DNA of 35,500 nucleotides from an uncultured Methanomassiliicoccales archaeon (GCA_934234005.1 CAKQHC010000004.1:1-35500), one strand, 5' to 3'. Shown: positions 16,111 to 24,967, counted from the first letter of the stretch. Numbers and translations are program-made. The notes: generated from the sequence alone by a model not told the origin.

Positions 16111-16405
16111 GAGAATGATTATCGGTGCCGTCGTATCGGTTGCCCTTCTTGCGGTCTTTATCGCCGGAATCGTCACTGCCGACTACAACAGCGCATACGA
16201 TGAACCCAACGGTGTTCCTTCGGGAATGGGCGCGGGTGCCGGAGAAGGAGAAATCTTCGAGGGCAACGGAGACCTCAAAGAGGATTCGCTCGCATATTCC
16301 ATTTTTGAGGAGCACGCCTTCGTCCTGATTCCGTTGGCCGTTCTGATGTTCGGTGCGATGATCGGCGGAGTCTGTATTTCGAGAGAGGAGGTTGAAGAGG
16401 AATGA
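16103..16405 (+). CDS. fpoJ: Fpo complex subunit J, C-terminal part
   Basis: A 100-residue protein with two membrane segments (residues about 5-26 and 73-92) joined by a 45-residue polar loop containing GMGAGAGEGEIF. Position and pattern match the separately encoded second half of NuoJ in methanogen fpo operons; sequence similarity alone would be weak. The TDYN-type loop is exposed and Gly/Glu-rich. It overlaps the upstream J gene by 8 bases and fpoK by 4 (ATGA). Confidence 0.75.
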   Translation: MSKRMIIGAVVSVALLAVFIAGIVTADYNSAYDEPNGVPSGMGAGAGEGEIFEGNGDLKEDSLAYSIFEEHAFVLIPLAVLMFGAMIGGVCISREEVEEE

Positions 16406-16713
16406 TTCCGATCGAATTCTTCCTGGCTCTCGGAGCTATCCTGTTCGTCATCGGTGCCTACGGCGTCCTGACAAAAAGCAACGCAATCATCGTCCTGATG
16501 TGCATCGAGCTTATGCTCAACGCAGCCAACATCAATTTCATGACCTTTGCAGGATTCTATCCAAATGGAGTCATCGGACAGACTTTCGTCATCATGTCCA
16601 TCTCCGTCGCTGCCGCGGAAGTAGCGGTAGGTATCGCTATCCTGCTCAACGCATACAAGGTCAGGAAGACTACGGAACTCGACGATGATGCTCTCACAAC
16701 CATGAGGTGGTAA
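16402..16713 (+). CDS. fpoK: Fpo complex subunit K (NuoK/ND4L homologue)
   Basis: A 103-residue protein with three membrane helices. The two buried glutamates needed for ion translocation in the family are present: in VLMCIELMLNAANINF and in AAAEVAVGIAILLNAY. Four-base overlap with the gene before it. Length is typical. Confidence 0.95.
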   Translation: MIPIEFFLALGAILFVIGAYGVLTKSNAIIVLMCIELMLNAANINFMTFAGFYPNGVIGQTFVIMSISVAAAEVAVGIAILLNAYKVRKTTELDDDALTTMRW

Positions 16714-16715
16714 GA

Positions 16716-18776
16716 ATGTTCCTAGAGTATACTTGGCTCGTCCCCTTCATCCCCATGATGTGTTTCCTCATCATAGGCATCATCGGACAGAAGGTGCCCG
16801 AGAAAGGCGGACCCATTGCGATTCTGGGAGCACTCATCCCGTTCATCCTTGCGGTCCTGATTACATACGAGTACATCACCGGCGATCTGTATACTGCCGG
16901 CAAAGCATACGAGATGTCCATCGAATGGTTCTCGATTCCCGGAGGTTTCACCCTCAACGTGGGAGTTTACGTCGACGGTCTCACCTGTATGATGATGCTG
17001 TTCTCCTCGTTCATCTCCACTCTGATTTTCATCTATTCTATCGGATACATGGGAGACCAGGGAGGAAGAAAGAAGAGATACTACGCAGAAGTTTCCATGT
17101 TCCTTAGCGGAATGCTCGGACTTATCGTATCCAGCAACTTCCTCGAGATGTTCATCTTCTGGGAAGTTATGGGTCTCTGTTCGTACCTCCTGATCGGATT
17201 CTGGTCCTTCAGGCACCCCGACGGAGATGCCGCATCCGCAAACGCTGCATCCGCAGCAAAGAAGGCATTCCTTGTCACCAGACTCGGAGATGTCTGTTTC
17301 ATGGCAGGTCTGTTCATCCTGCTCGGTCTTTTCCAGAGTCTCGATTATACCATGCTGTTCAACGCAGGCAAAATTGCAGAGGTCAAACTTGCCAATCCTG
17401 ACTTGCTTACGCTCGCTATGCTCCTGCTCTTCGGAGGAGTTATCGGTAAATCCGCACAGTTCCCTCTGCACGACTGGCTTCCCGACGCGATGGCTGGACC
17501 TACGACCGTTTCGTCTTTGATCCATGCCGCGACAATGGTTAAGGCAGGAGTTTACCTCGTCGCAAGGGCATTCCCTCTGTACGTACAGAACGCAGATGTT
17601 ATGCTGTTCGTCGGTATCATCGGAGGAGTTACCGCATTCATCGCGGCAACCATGGCCCTCAACAACATGAACATCAAGAGAGTTCTCGCTTACTCCACCA
17701 TCTCCCAGTTGGGATACATGATTCTCGGTCTCGGTGCCGGAGGATATCTTGTATGCATGGGAATGAACGAGAGCAACCCCGAGCTCGTCGCTGCCGGTAT
17801 TGCCGGATTCGTCGCAGGCTGCTTCCACATGATGAACCACGCTTTCTTCAAAGCACTCCTGTTCATGTGTTCCGGATCGGTCATTCACAGTGTCGGAACC
17901 GAGGATATGCGCCTCATGGGCGGACTCGGAAAGAAGATGAAGGTTACCTCCATCACAATGCTGCTCGGATCTCTGTCCATTGCCGGATTCCCGTTCTTCA
18001 GCGGATTCTGGTCCAAAGATTTGGTTCTCGACTATGCATTCGAAGCGGGAGACCACAACGTTTGGTTCCTCGTACTTTGGATTCTCGCAGTCGTTACCGC
18101 TTTCATGACCGCATTCTACATGTTCCGCATGTGGTTCATGACCTTCATGGGAGAGGAAGGCGCCAACGCCAAACACTGCCACCACGAGAACAAGATCATG
18201 ACTACTCCTTTGATTGTCCTTGCAGTCTTTGCCGTAGGAAGCGGATTCCTTATCATGTGCGGACTCGACAAGCTGCTCAGTACCGCCCCTGCTACGTTCT
18301 TCAAAGCTTACTTCTTGAGTAACCCATCCTATGATGCAATAATCAACCACGGCTTCGAGTACGTTACGGAACTCTTCACCAACTGGAAGACTTACCTGAC
18401 AATCGTCCTTGCGTTGGTCGGTATCGGAATCGCATACCTCATGTATGTCAAGAAGACCATCGATCCCGCAAAGTTCAACAACAACGGAAACTCCTGGCTT
18501 TACAAGGCACTCAACAAGCGCTGGTGGTTCCCCGATCTGTACAACCAGATCTCCTGGAAGTTCGGATACGGAGTCGCACGCGGTGTCGAGTATGTGGACA
18601 GACAGGTTATCGACGGTACCGTCAACGCCCTTTCCGGAGCAGTTGTCGGCAGCGGAGATGCACTCAGCAAAGTTCAGACCGGACACGTTCAGGATTATTC
18701 CTCGATCGTTCTCCTCGGAGTGTCTGTGCTGTGTGTTCTGTTCCTTGCCATTGCCATGATCATGGGAGGTTACTGA
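16716..18776 (+). CDS. fpoL: Fpo complex subunit L (NuoL/ND5 homologue, antiporter-like)
   Basis: A 686-residue membrane protein, the distal ion-pumping subunit. The antiporter core has the key glutamate in FIFWEVMGLCSYLLIGFW and the lysine in GKSAQFPLHDWLPDAMAGPT, followed by SSLIHAATMVKAGVYL and NNMNIKRVLAYSTISQLGYM. The C-terminal extension (residues about 490-686) with its long polar stretch and last helix fits the lateral helix that runs along the membrane arm. ATG 16716 is 2 bases after the fpoK stop with GAGGTGG (16704-16710) as ribosome site; an in-frame GTG at 16707 is less likely. Confidence 0.96.
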   Translation: MFLEYTWLVPFIPMMCFLIIGIIGQKVPEKGGPIAILGALIPFILAVLITYEYITGDLYTAGKAYEMSIEWFSIPGGFTLNVGVYVDGLTCMMMLFSSFISTLIFIYSIGYMGDQGGRKKRYYAEVSMFLSGMLGLIVSSNFLEMFIFWEVMGLCSYLLIGFWSFRHPDGDAASANAASAAKKAFLVTRLGDVCFMAGLFILLGLFQSLDYTMLFNAGKIAEVKLANPDLLTLAMLLLFGGVIGKSAQFPLHDWLPDAMAGPTTVSSLIHAATMVKAGVYLVARAFPLYVQNADVMLFVGIIGGVTAFIAATMALNNMNIKRVLAYSTISQLGYMILGLGAGGYLVCMGMNESNPELVAAGIAGFVAGCFHMMNHAFFKALLFMCSGSVIHSVGTEDMRLMGGLGKKMKVTSITMLLGSLSIAGFPFFSGFWSKDLVLDYAFEAGDHNVWFLVLWILAVVTAFMTAFYMFRMWFMTFMGEEGANAKHCHHENKIMTTPLIVLAVFAVGSGFLIMCGLDKLLSTAPATFFKAYFLSNPSYDAIINHGFEYVTELFTNWKTYLTIVLALVGIGIAYLMYVKKTIDPAKFNNNGNSWLYKALNKRWWFPDLYNQISWKFGYGVARGVEYVDRQVIDGTVNALSGAVVGSGDALSKVQTGHVQDYSSIVLLGVSVLCVLFLAIAMIMGGY

Positions 18777-18777
18777 A

Positions 18778-20289
18778 ATGGATGCACCGATTCTTTCACT
18801 GCTCATTCTGGTCCCCCTGATCGGAACCATAATCACGCTCTTCATGGGCGGATCCAGACAGAAATACGCTAAGTTCGTGGCGATGGCATTCTCGCTCATC
18901 ACGCTCTTCCTCTCGCTGTACGTCCTTATGTCGGACGATATGGGAGCACTCGGAGAGAGCTACGAATGGATTAAGACAAACTCGGTCATTATCAACTATG
19001 CACTCGCGGTTGACGGACTGAGTATCCTGATGGTCGTTCTCACAGCCATCCTCGTACTCTTGGTTGTCATATTCACTTCGCAGGACCACGAGGTTGAAGA
19101 GGACAGGCCCAACTACTACTACACCCTGCTCCTTGCCATGGAAGTAGGACTGATGGGAGTCTACCTTGCGGCAGACTACTTCCTGTTCTACGTCATGTGG
19201 GAAGTAACTCTCATCCCCATGTACTTCATGATCTCCTGGTACGGAGGACCCCGCAGACACTATTCTGCAATCAAGTTCTTCATCTACACCCACGTGGCAT
19301 CGCTCGTTATGCTCATCGGTATCTTCGGACTCGGATTCGAGGCCGCAACATACAACGGAGGAGTTGTCAACTTCTCCTTCGAGTTCATCAACGAGACAAT
19401 CAGGAACCACGCAGCCGAGGGATTCCAGGCACTCATGTTCGCTCTGCTCTTCTTCGGATTCATGGTTAAGATGCCCGCAGTACCGTTCCATACCTGGCTG
19501 CCCGATGCGCATACCGAGGCACCTACCGGAGGATCCGTTCTTCTGGCAGGAGTTATGCTTAAGATGGGATCCTACGGTATCATCCGTATCTGCCTCGAGG
19601 CTCTGCCCGACGGAGCTAAGTACTGGCAGTGGGTCATCATCGCAATCGCCATCGTCTCAATCATCTACGGTGCGTTCGCATGTATCGCCCAGAAAGATCT
19701 CAAGAAGATGGTTGCATTCTCGTCCATCAGCCACATGGGAATGGTTATGCTTGCCATCGGAACTCTTTCCAGCGCAGGAGTCACGTTCGCCATCTTCCAG
19801 ATGTTCGCACACGGTCTCGTCACCGGAATCCTGTTCATGGTGTGCGGTATGACCGGACACAAGGTCGGTACCAGAGAGATTCCTCTGCTCGGAGGACTCG
19901 CCGGAAGGATGCCTATCTACGCTACCTTCATGATGATCGGATTCATGGCTTCTCTCGGACTTCCCGGACTCGTAGGATTCTGGGGAGAGTTCGGAGTTAT
20001 CTTTGCGTTCTATGAGTTCATCAACGCCGAAGGCATGATCTGGATGCTTCTGTTCTGCATGCTGTCCCTCATGCTCACCGCAGGATACTACCTGTGGGCT
20101 ATGCAGAGGACTCTGTTCGGACCCGAAACAACCAAGATCGACATGAACAAGGCTCACGATGTCAGCTTTACCGAAGCTCTTGCTCTCGGTGTCCTCGTGG
20201 TTCTCGTCGCACTCTTCGGAGTATGGCCCGACGCTGCTCTGACATTCATTGAACCCTACGCCGAATTCGCCGGAGGTCTGTTCTTATGA
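18778..20289 (+). CDS. fpoM: Fpo complex subunit M (NuoM/ND4 homologue, antiporter-like)
   Basis: A 503-residue membrane protein with about fourteen helices. The pump glutamate lies in FYVMWEVTLIPMYFMISW and the lysine in FMVKMPAVPFHTWLPDAHTEAP, followed by GSVLLAGVMLKMGSYG and AFSSISHMGMVMLAIG. It starts one base after the fpoL stop and overlaps fpoN by four. Confidence 0.96.
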   Translation: MDAPILSLLILVPLIGTIITLFMGGSRQKYAKFVAMAFSLITLFLSLYVLMSDDMGALGESYEWIKTNSVIINYALAVDGLSILMVVLTAILVLLVVIFTSQDHEVEEDRPNYYYTLLLAMEVGLMGVYLAADYFLFYVMWEVTLIPMYFMISWYGGPRRHYSAIKFFIYTHVASLVMLIGIFGLGFEAATYNGGVVNFSFEFINETIRNHAAEGFQALMFALLFFGFMVKMPAVPFHTWLPDAHTEAPTGGSVLLAGVMLKMGSYGIIRICLEALPDGAKYWQWVIIAIAIVSIIYGAFACIAQKDLKKMVAFSSISHMGMVMLAIGTLSSAGVTFAIFQMFAHGLVTGILFMVCGMTGHKVGTREIPLLGGLAGRMPIYATFMMIGFMASLGLPGLVGFWGEFGVIFAFYEFINAEGMIWMLLFCMLSLMLTAGYYLWAMQRTLFGPETTKIDMNKAHDVSFTEALALGVLVVLVALFGVWPDAALTFIEPYAEFAGGLFL

Positions 20290-21770
20290 TAGATGCAATC
20301 AGTAACATGTTCGGAGAGTACACAGCACTCGTTCCGATGATCTTCCTGATCGTCGGAGCGTTGCTGGCTCCCGCTGTTCAGCTTATGACCAAAAACAGAA
20401 CGGCCACCTGGGCATTCTCCCTCGTCATGGTCATTCTGTCCATGGTATTCAACATCCTGATGATGACCGATTACGGAGGAGTCGACGCTTACAAAGGCAC
20501 ATGCCTCGGAGTAGCATACAACGCATATTCCGGAGTCATGATTCTGCTCTTCCAGATTGTCCTGTTCCTTGCCGTTCTCGTATCCAACGAGAGTGTCGAG
20601 ACTACCAGGCTCCATGTCGGTGCATACTACGCACTGCTCATGGGCGCAGCACTCGGTATGATGGTCGTGGTTTGCTCCAACGACCTGATTACAATCTTTG
20701 TCGGTGTCGAGCTTACGAGTATCTCTTCGTATGCCGCAGTATCGATGAAGAGGAACGACTCCAGGGCTGCCGAAGCAGCCGTCAAGTACGTCGTCATCGG
20801 TGGAATGTCTACCGCTCTGACCCTCTACGGTATCTCTATGATTTACGGTCTGGCTCACACCACCGTTATCTCCGATATCTATGTAGATGAGATTTCCATA
20901 ATGTACATCATCGGTTTGATCTGCATGATTGCAGGTTACGGTTTCAAGATTGCAGCCGTTCCGTTCCACATGTGGGCCCCCGATGTGTACGAAGGATCCG
21001 CAACACCCGTTTCGCTGTTCCTGGCAACCGGTTCCAAGAAGATGGGTCTGGCAGTGTTCTTCCAGATTTTCCTTGTACTGTTCATCGGAGCCAGAGTCTG
21101 TGCCGGACAGGAAGAGGTTCAGTATGTCTTCGCGATTATCGCGGCATTTACCATGACCGTCGGTAACGTTGTTGCCATCGCACAGTCCAACATCAAGAGA
21201 ATGCTTGCCTACTCGTCTATCGCTCAGGCAGGTTACATCCTGATTGTTATGGCCGTCATGAGCGAGTACGCCACATCCGCAGGTATCTTCCACATGTTCA
21301 CCCACGTGTTCATGAAGGGAGGAGCATTCCTCGTTGTAGGTGCACTTATCTGTGCCGGTGTCGGCGAGAAGATCTCTGATTACAGAGGACTTGCAAAGAG
21401 GGCCCCCCTCCTTGCGGCAGCAATGATGCTGTTCCTGTTCTCCCTGGCAGGTATTCCGCCTCTCGCAGGATTCACATCCAAGTTTTTCCTGTTCTCCGGT
21501 GCTATTGCCGGACCTGCAGGAGGAGTGGCTTCCCAGTGGGTCTGGCTGGCTCTCATTGCCATCCTGAACTCCGCAATCTCCCTGTACTACTACGCACGCG
21601 TAGTCAAGGCAATGTACATCGAGAAGGGAACCAGCTGCGAGAAGATTGCTGTGCCCAAGACATTCGTCTTGGCAATCTTGATCTGTGTAGTATTCGTCAT
21701 CGTTCTGGGAGTTTACCCCCAGCTTCTGTACGGATTCTGCGAGAACGCAGCAGCAATACTGTTCCACTAA
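20286..21770 (+). CDS. fpoN: Fpo complex subunit N (NuoN/ND2 homologue, antiporter-like)
   Basis: A 494-residue membrane protein, the last gene of the operon. Pump residues: Glu in IFVGVELTSISSYA and Lys in GYGFKIAAVPFHMWAPDVYEG, then NIKRMLAYSSIAQAGYIL. ATGA overlap with fpoM. No fpoO or fpoF follows: a terminator and a gene-free stretch come next. This matches the Methanomassiliicoccales layout known from the literature, in which FpoF (the F420H2-oxidising subunit) is missing. Confidence 0.96.
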   Translation: MIDAISNMFGEYTALVPMIFLIVGALLAPAVQLMTKNRTATWAFSLVMVILSMVFNILMMTDYGGVDAYKGTCLGVAYNAYSGVMILLFQIVLFLAVLVSNESVETTRLHVGAYYALLMGAALGMMVVVCSNDLITIFVGVELTSISSYAAVSMKRNDSRAAEAAVKYVVIGGMSTALTLYGISMIYGLAHTTVISDIYVDEISIMYIIGLICMIAGYGFKIAAVPFHMWAPDVYEGSATPVSLFLATGSKKMGLAVFFQIFLVLFIGARVCAGQEEVQYVFAIIAAFTMTVGNVVAIAQSNIKRMLAYSSIAQAGYILIVMAVMSEYATSAGIFHMFTHVFMKGGAFLVVGALICAGVGEKISDYRGLAKRAPLLAAAMMLFLFSLAGIPPLAGFTSKFFLFSGAIAGPAGGVASQWVWLALIAILNSAISLYYYARVVKAMYIEKGTSCEKIAVPKTFVLAILICVVFVIVLGVYPQLLYGFCENAAAILFH

Positions 21771-21790
21771 ATCATTTCATGAAACCTTTT

Positions 21791-21836
21791 ACCCGTTTCC
21801 GGGTGTTCGGAGACGGGGTAATTCAATTATTTTCAC
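21791..21836 (+). terminator. Terminator of the fpo operon
   Basis: A 5-bp stem (ACCCG 21791-21795, CGGGT 21800-21804) with loop TTTC lies 20 bases after the fpoN stop and is followed, about 18 bases later, by AATTCAATTATTTTC. Position and structure fit transcript release, although the T-run is not immediately next to the stem. Confidence 0.5.
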
Positions 21837-21941
21837 ATTTCAACCGGTTTTGATATTTTCACGCGTACGGTGCATCCTCATCGGTCATTGTACGGCCGTC
21901 AAATGCAGATTGTTTGTTTCGGATCAGTTTTGTATTTTTGT

Positions 21942-22025
21942 AAAGTCCCTAGGAAAAGTTGCACGAGACGGTCAAAAGTCCCTAGGAAAAGTTGCACGAG
22001 ACGGTCAAAAGTCCCTAGGAAAGAT
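21942..22025. repeat. 33-bp direct tandem repeat, 2.5 copies
   Basis: The unit begins AAAGTCCCTAGGAAAAGTTG and continues CACGAGACGGTCA. Copies start at 21942, 21975 and 22008; the third ends after its first half. The two full copies are identical. Each unit contains the palindrome CCTAGG within a near-dyad TCCCTAGGAA. The absence of unique spacers excludes a CRISPR array. It lies 280 bases before an AT-rich two-gene island. Confidence 0.9.
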
Positions 22026-22269
22026 TATTATGAGTTATATGGGGAAAGGAAATGTTAGTAGTCGTGTGTATCGAACGGCCTTCACATTTTGATATTTTTA
22101 GTTCTGTCAATAATTTTTCGTTTTTAGATATCGAGTCTACGTATTGCGGAAAATGATTATGAAATCTTTCATTGAAGTTATCAATTATGATTATCTTATA
22201 TGAATATGATTAAAATAGGTTCCATAGCATTTTAAGCATATTGTATTTTACAATTAATTTACAGTAAAT

Positions 22270-22304
22270 GTAAAGTATTTAACATAATATGTTATTGTAT
22301 TATT
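22270..22304 (+). promoter_or_regulatory. Promoter with dyad operator for the HTH-nuclease island
   Basis: GTATTTAA at 22275-22282 is TATA-like and centred about 26 bases before the ATG at 22305, predicting a leaderless transcript. Immediately after it lies a perfect dyad, AACATA-A-TATGTT (22281-22293), placed where a bound repressor would block transcription. As the first gene encodes a helix-turn-helix protein, self-regulation is a reasonable guess. Confidence 0.5.
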
Positions 22305-23165
22305 ATGCTAGAAAATAAAGTTTCAATCAGAGAAATCATTGGAGAAAATATTTCTCTCTCTAAATTTGCAAAGAGTTTGAATATTTCTCGTCCTACGCTT
22401 TACAAGTATATGGATGCGTACGATGTGGGAAATGTCGAGTGTATTCCCGATAGTGTATTGAAGACATTCGATAGAGTTTCTAGTGAAAAATCAAAAAAGA
22501 GTCTTCATATCTATTTTAATGAAATGTATGAAAATTATGTTCGTACAAAAGAGAGAAGAATGCGCAATAACCCTGTTCCTCCTGATATTGCAGAGATAGT
22601 AGATAATGAGAATCTCAGTGTAAAAGATATTGATCTCATGATTGAAAAAGCCAAGAAGCATAAAAAGAGATTATTAGAAAGAGAATTCGTAGACGAAGAT
22701 GAAGTTAATTCTGTTACTAAAGATATCCATGATTTGGAATACACCCGCGAGATGGTTGAAAAAAGACGGTGTGAAAATCGTTTTATTTTAATTAGATATG
22801 ATTTGTGGACTGCATGTATTGGATCCACAGAATCTGATACAGTCGATTTTGATGAAGAAACAGAAATGGAAATGCCTGGTTTGGAAACAAAATTTCGTTT
22901 TTACATGGCAAAGGCGCAATGCGGTTATACTCTTTTTTTCTACAATGATTCCGAAGGAGATAATGTAGAATTACAGTTATTAACGGGCCCCAGGGAAGAT
23001 TATACAGAAAATATAATGGGAGTCTTTTATCCTGAACCGGGAATGAAATTTATTCGAATACCGGATCTTTTCGACGAAGATACGGGAGATTTTTTTAGAT
23101 TCAGGATAATTAGATCCAGGGATGGAATTATTTTGAATACAGCCATTGGTAAATTTACTTTTTAA
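22305..23165 (+). CDS. HTH-containing protein of unknown family, AT-rich island gene 1
   Basis: A 286-residue protein I do not recognise. Residues 16-37 (SLSKFAKSLNISRPTLYKYM) form a clear helix-turn-helix, like the DNA-binding part of resolvases or Xre-type regulators. Residues about 100-156 are highly charged and helical (NLSVKDIDLMIEKAKKHKKR followed by more of the same) and may form a coiled coil. Residues 158-286 look like a beta-rich domain with aromatic/acidic strands and no known motif. Codons end largely in A/T, unlike the genes on both sides, suggesting transfer. It is followed 14 bases later by a nuclease-like gene and preceded by a dyad-bearing promoter. It could be the sensor or regulator of a two-gene system. 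Confidence 0.8.
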   Translation: MLENKVSIREIIGENISLSKFAKSLNISRPTLYKYMDAYDVGNVECIPDSVLKTFDRVSSEKSKKSLHIYFNEMYENYVRTKERRMRNNPVPPDIAEIVDNENLSVKDIDLMIEKAKKHKKRLLEREFVDEDEVNSVTKDIHDLEYTREMVEKRRCENRFILIRYDLWTACIGSTESDTVDFDEETEMEMPGLETKFRFYMAKAQCGYTLFFYNDSEGDNVELQLLTGPREDYTENIMGVFYPEPGMKFIRIPDLFDEDTGDFFRFRIIRSRDGIILNTAIGKFTF

Positions 23166-23179
23166 CCAGGGTGTAAATT

Positions 23180-24967
23180 ATGGCGCACAATAGAAGATTT
23201 AACTGGGGGCATGTGTATTTATTAACTGATTTAAAAGATAAGGTTTTTGTAGATGAGCCTGCCGTGTGCGTAGGGAGGAAAGATTATGATGAAAACTGTC
23301 CGAACATGTGTGCTGTATGCGGTCAACCATTAAAATCTACTAACTACAGCTCATTTTGTATGAGGGGTATCGACGGTCATTTTTTAGATGTGATGATTGG
23401 TTCGGGTTGTATCAAAGAGAGAATCAGAGAAAAAGAAACAGACATTTACGACACAAGCCCCTATAATGCACTAAAAATGGCAATGAGTGAATTTCCAACA
23501 ACAGGGCGCTGGTATGGTACATTCCTCCATCACTGTATTGCTAAACCATATGTGAGAAACAAGAAAATTATAGACTGCTGGGACAACTCCATTCTAAAGC
23601 TTCCTGGTGTCAGATATATCATAGATACAATTGACAATCTTTGTGATGCTGATTGGAGTCTGGATGCTGAGATGAGGCTTGATTGCGGAAATATCGATCT
23701 TCTTGCAACTCATCCGGATAAGGGCACAGTGGTGTATGATTGGAAATCGGATCTTTGTTTTGACAACGTTGAGACGTATAGAAATCAAATCAATCTCTAC
23801 ATGTCTGAATTAAATAAAGCTGGCTATAGAAGAATTAGCGGCTATATTTTATGGATCAGAGATAAGAGGAAAGAAGAAGTGCCCTTCACAGGCATTCATC
23901 TTGAAAGTAATTCTTTGGACGCGCGTAGCAAGACATATTCATTTCCTATTAAATGTACTCTTACTATCGAAATGAATGGTGGCATTGGCATTAGGAAAAA
24001 GAAAATGACTGAGTACAGTCATCATCGCACTTACGGAGATCAAGTTGGATTTTACATTTCCTTAGTAGATTTATATAAGCCTGGTTATGAGCTAGCATAT
24101 TTTGAAGCATCACCGTACAGAGATGGCGAGCGTGAGCAGTTAATTGCTGAATATGAAATTGAAAACGGATTCTGGGTTAATTTCATATGTTCTAAAAAGA
24201 GACGCCTTTTCAATTTAGTAGCATACTGGAAGAAGAAACGCCCTTATTTGTGCTCAGTCGTATTGAAGAAAACTGTCAACAATCGGTGCCACACATTTGC
24301 ATTCTTTCAATCAATGTCAAAAATTAATGAAGAAAAGAAAGATTATGTCGAATTAGATGTATCAGAAATTAATCGTAAACTTGAGAATTCTGTAATTACT
24401 TATGCTATTTTTACAGATGAATCCAAGTCTGTAAAAATAGAATGGGATTCCAAAGAACTTCAAAATGGAATGAAGCTTTGTGTTCCTCTTATTAATGAAT
24501 GTTGTCATATTGAATTGGAGATTGATGTTGTTACAAAATTAAAGAAAAAGAAAGAAACAGTCTCTGAGAGTAAACTTCTAAAACAAAATGAAACGGAATT
24601 TAACTCTAAAAATGAGTATGTAGATTTTTCGTTTATAAGTAAAGAAATATTTTATCCTGAAAATCCAGAAGAGAAAGATTTTGCCGAGATGCATTTTACG
24701 CCTGGACGTATCTATGAGTCCGGAAAAAAGTTTTACGGCATATACAAACGTGTCGAATCAGAGAAACCAAACGCTGTTGGTAAAGTCGATGTGGCAGAGG
24801 TGGATTGTACCGGCAGGAAAATTTCAAAACTCACATGGAGACATATATACACAACACGTTGTGGAAAAGAATACATTTATGATTTAACAAATATAGAATG
24901 GAAAATCTATACAAAGAATGTACTTGTGGGACTTTCTCCATACGGTATGGATCGTTGGGGTGTTTGA
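23180..24967 (+). CDS. RecB/Cas4-type PD-(D/E)XK nuclease-like protein, AT-rich island gene 2
   Basis: A 595-residue protein. The N-terminus has a cysteine set (Cys40, 44, 47, 60, 77) in CPNMCAVCGQPL and IGSGCIKE, probably a zinc-binding knuckle. A nuclease core follows: YGTFLHHCIA with His117/118, AEMRLDCGNIDLL with Glu164 and Asp173, VVYDWKSD with Asp187 and Lys189, and RNQINLYMSEL with Gln203 and Tyr207. This His, Asp, Asp-x-Lys, Gln-x3-Tyr series is the pattern of the RecB/AddB/Cas4 exonuclease branch, so the site looks intact. Residues about 240-595 are beta-rich, with a Lys/Glu linker near 450-480, and match nothing I know. An AGGGTG ribosome site precedes the ATG. Codon use is AT-rich like gene 1. 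A role in defence against foreign DNA or in a mobile element is plausible but unproven. Confidence 0.8.
   Translation: MAHNRRFNWGHVYLLTDLKDKVFVDEPAVCVGRKDYDENCPNMCAVCGQPLKSTNYSSFCMRGIDGHFLDVMIGSGCIKERIREKETDIYDTSPYNALKMAMSEFPTTGRWYGTFLHHCIAKPYVRNKKIIDCWDNSILKLPGVRYIIDTIDNLCDADWSLDAEMRLDCGNIDLLATHPDKGTVVYDWKSDLCFDNVETYRNQINLYMSELNKAGYRRISGYILWIRDKRKEEVPFTGIHLESNSLDARSKTYSFPIKCTLTIEMNGGIGIRKKKMTEYSHHRTYGDQVGFYISLVDLYKPGYELAYFEASPYRDGEREQLIAEYEIENGFWVNFICSKKRRLFNLVAYWKKKRPYLCSVVLKKTVNNRCHTFAFFQSMSKINEEKKDYVELDVSEINRKLENSVITYAIFTDESKSVKIEWDSKELQNGMKLCVPLINECCHIELEIDVVTKLKKKKETVSESKLLKQNETEFNSKNEYVDFSFISKEIFYPENPEEKDFAEMHFTPGRIYESGKKFYGIYKRVESEKPNAVGKVDVAEVDCTGRKISKLTWRHIYTTRCGKEYIYDLTNIEWKIYTKNVLVGLSPYGMDRWGV

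Larger units (their letters stand above)
21771..22304 (+). other. Gene-free 534-base stretch between fpoN and the AT-rich island
   Basis: It holds the fpo terminator (21791-21836), a short palindrome AACCGGTT (21841-21848), the 33-bp tandem repeat (21942-22025) and then a very AT-rich segment from about 22090 leading to the promoter of the next gene. An open frame across the repeat (21850-22092) exists but reads as low-complexity repeat sequence with no ribosome site; I do not call it a gene. No tRNA was recognised. Confidence 0.5.

Noticed and set aside
16722..18902. Long minus-strand open frame of 726 codons opposite fpoL
   Set aside because: It lies opposite strongly conserved fpoL; antisense openness arises from codon bias, and the sequence is Glu/His/Ser-rich without domains.
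21942..22025. CRISPR array
   Set aside because: The repeats follow each other directly with no unique spacers, there are only 2.5 copies, and no cas genes are adjacent except a generic RecB-type nuclease.
21850..22092. Open frame encoding 11-residue repeats (KSLGKVARDGQ)
   Set aside because: The repeat period of 33 keeps all frames open by arithmetic; there is no ribosome site or promoter spacing, and residues outside the repeats look random.
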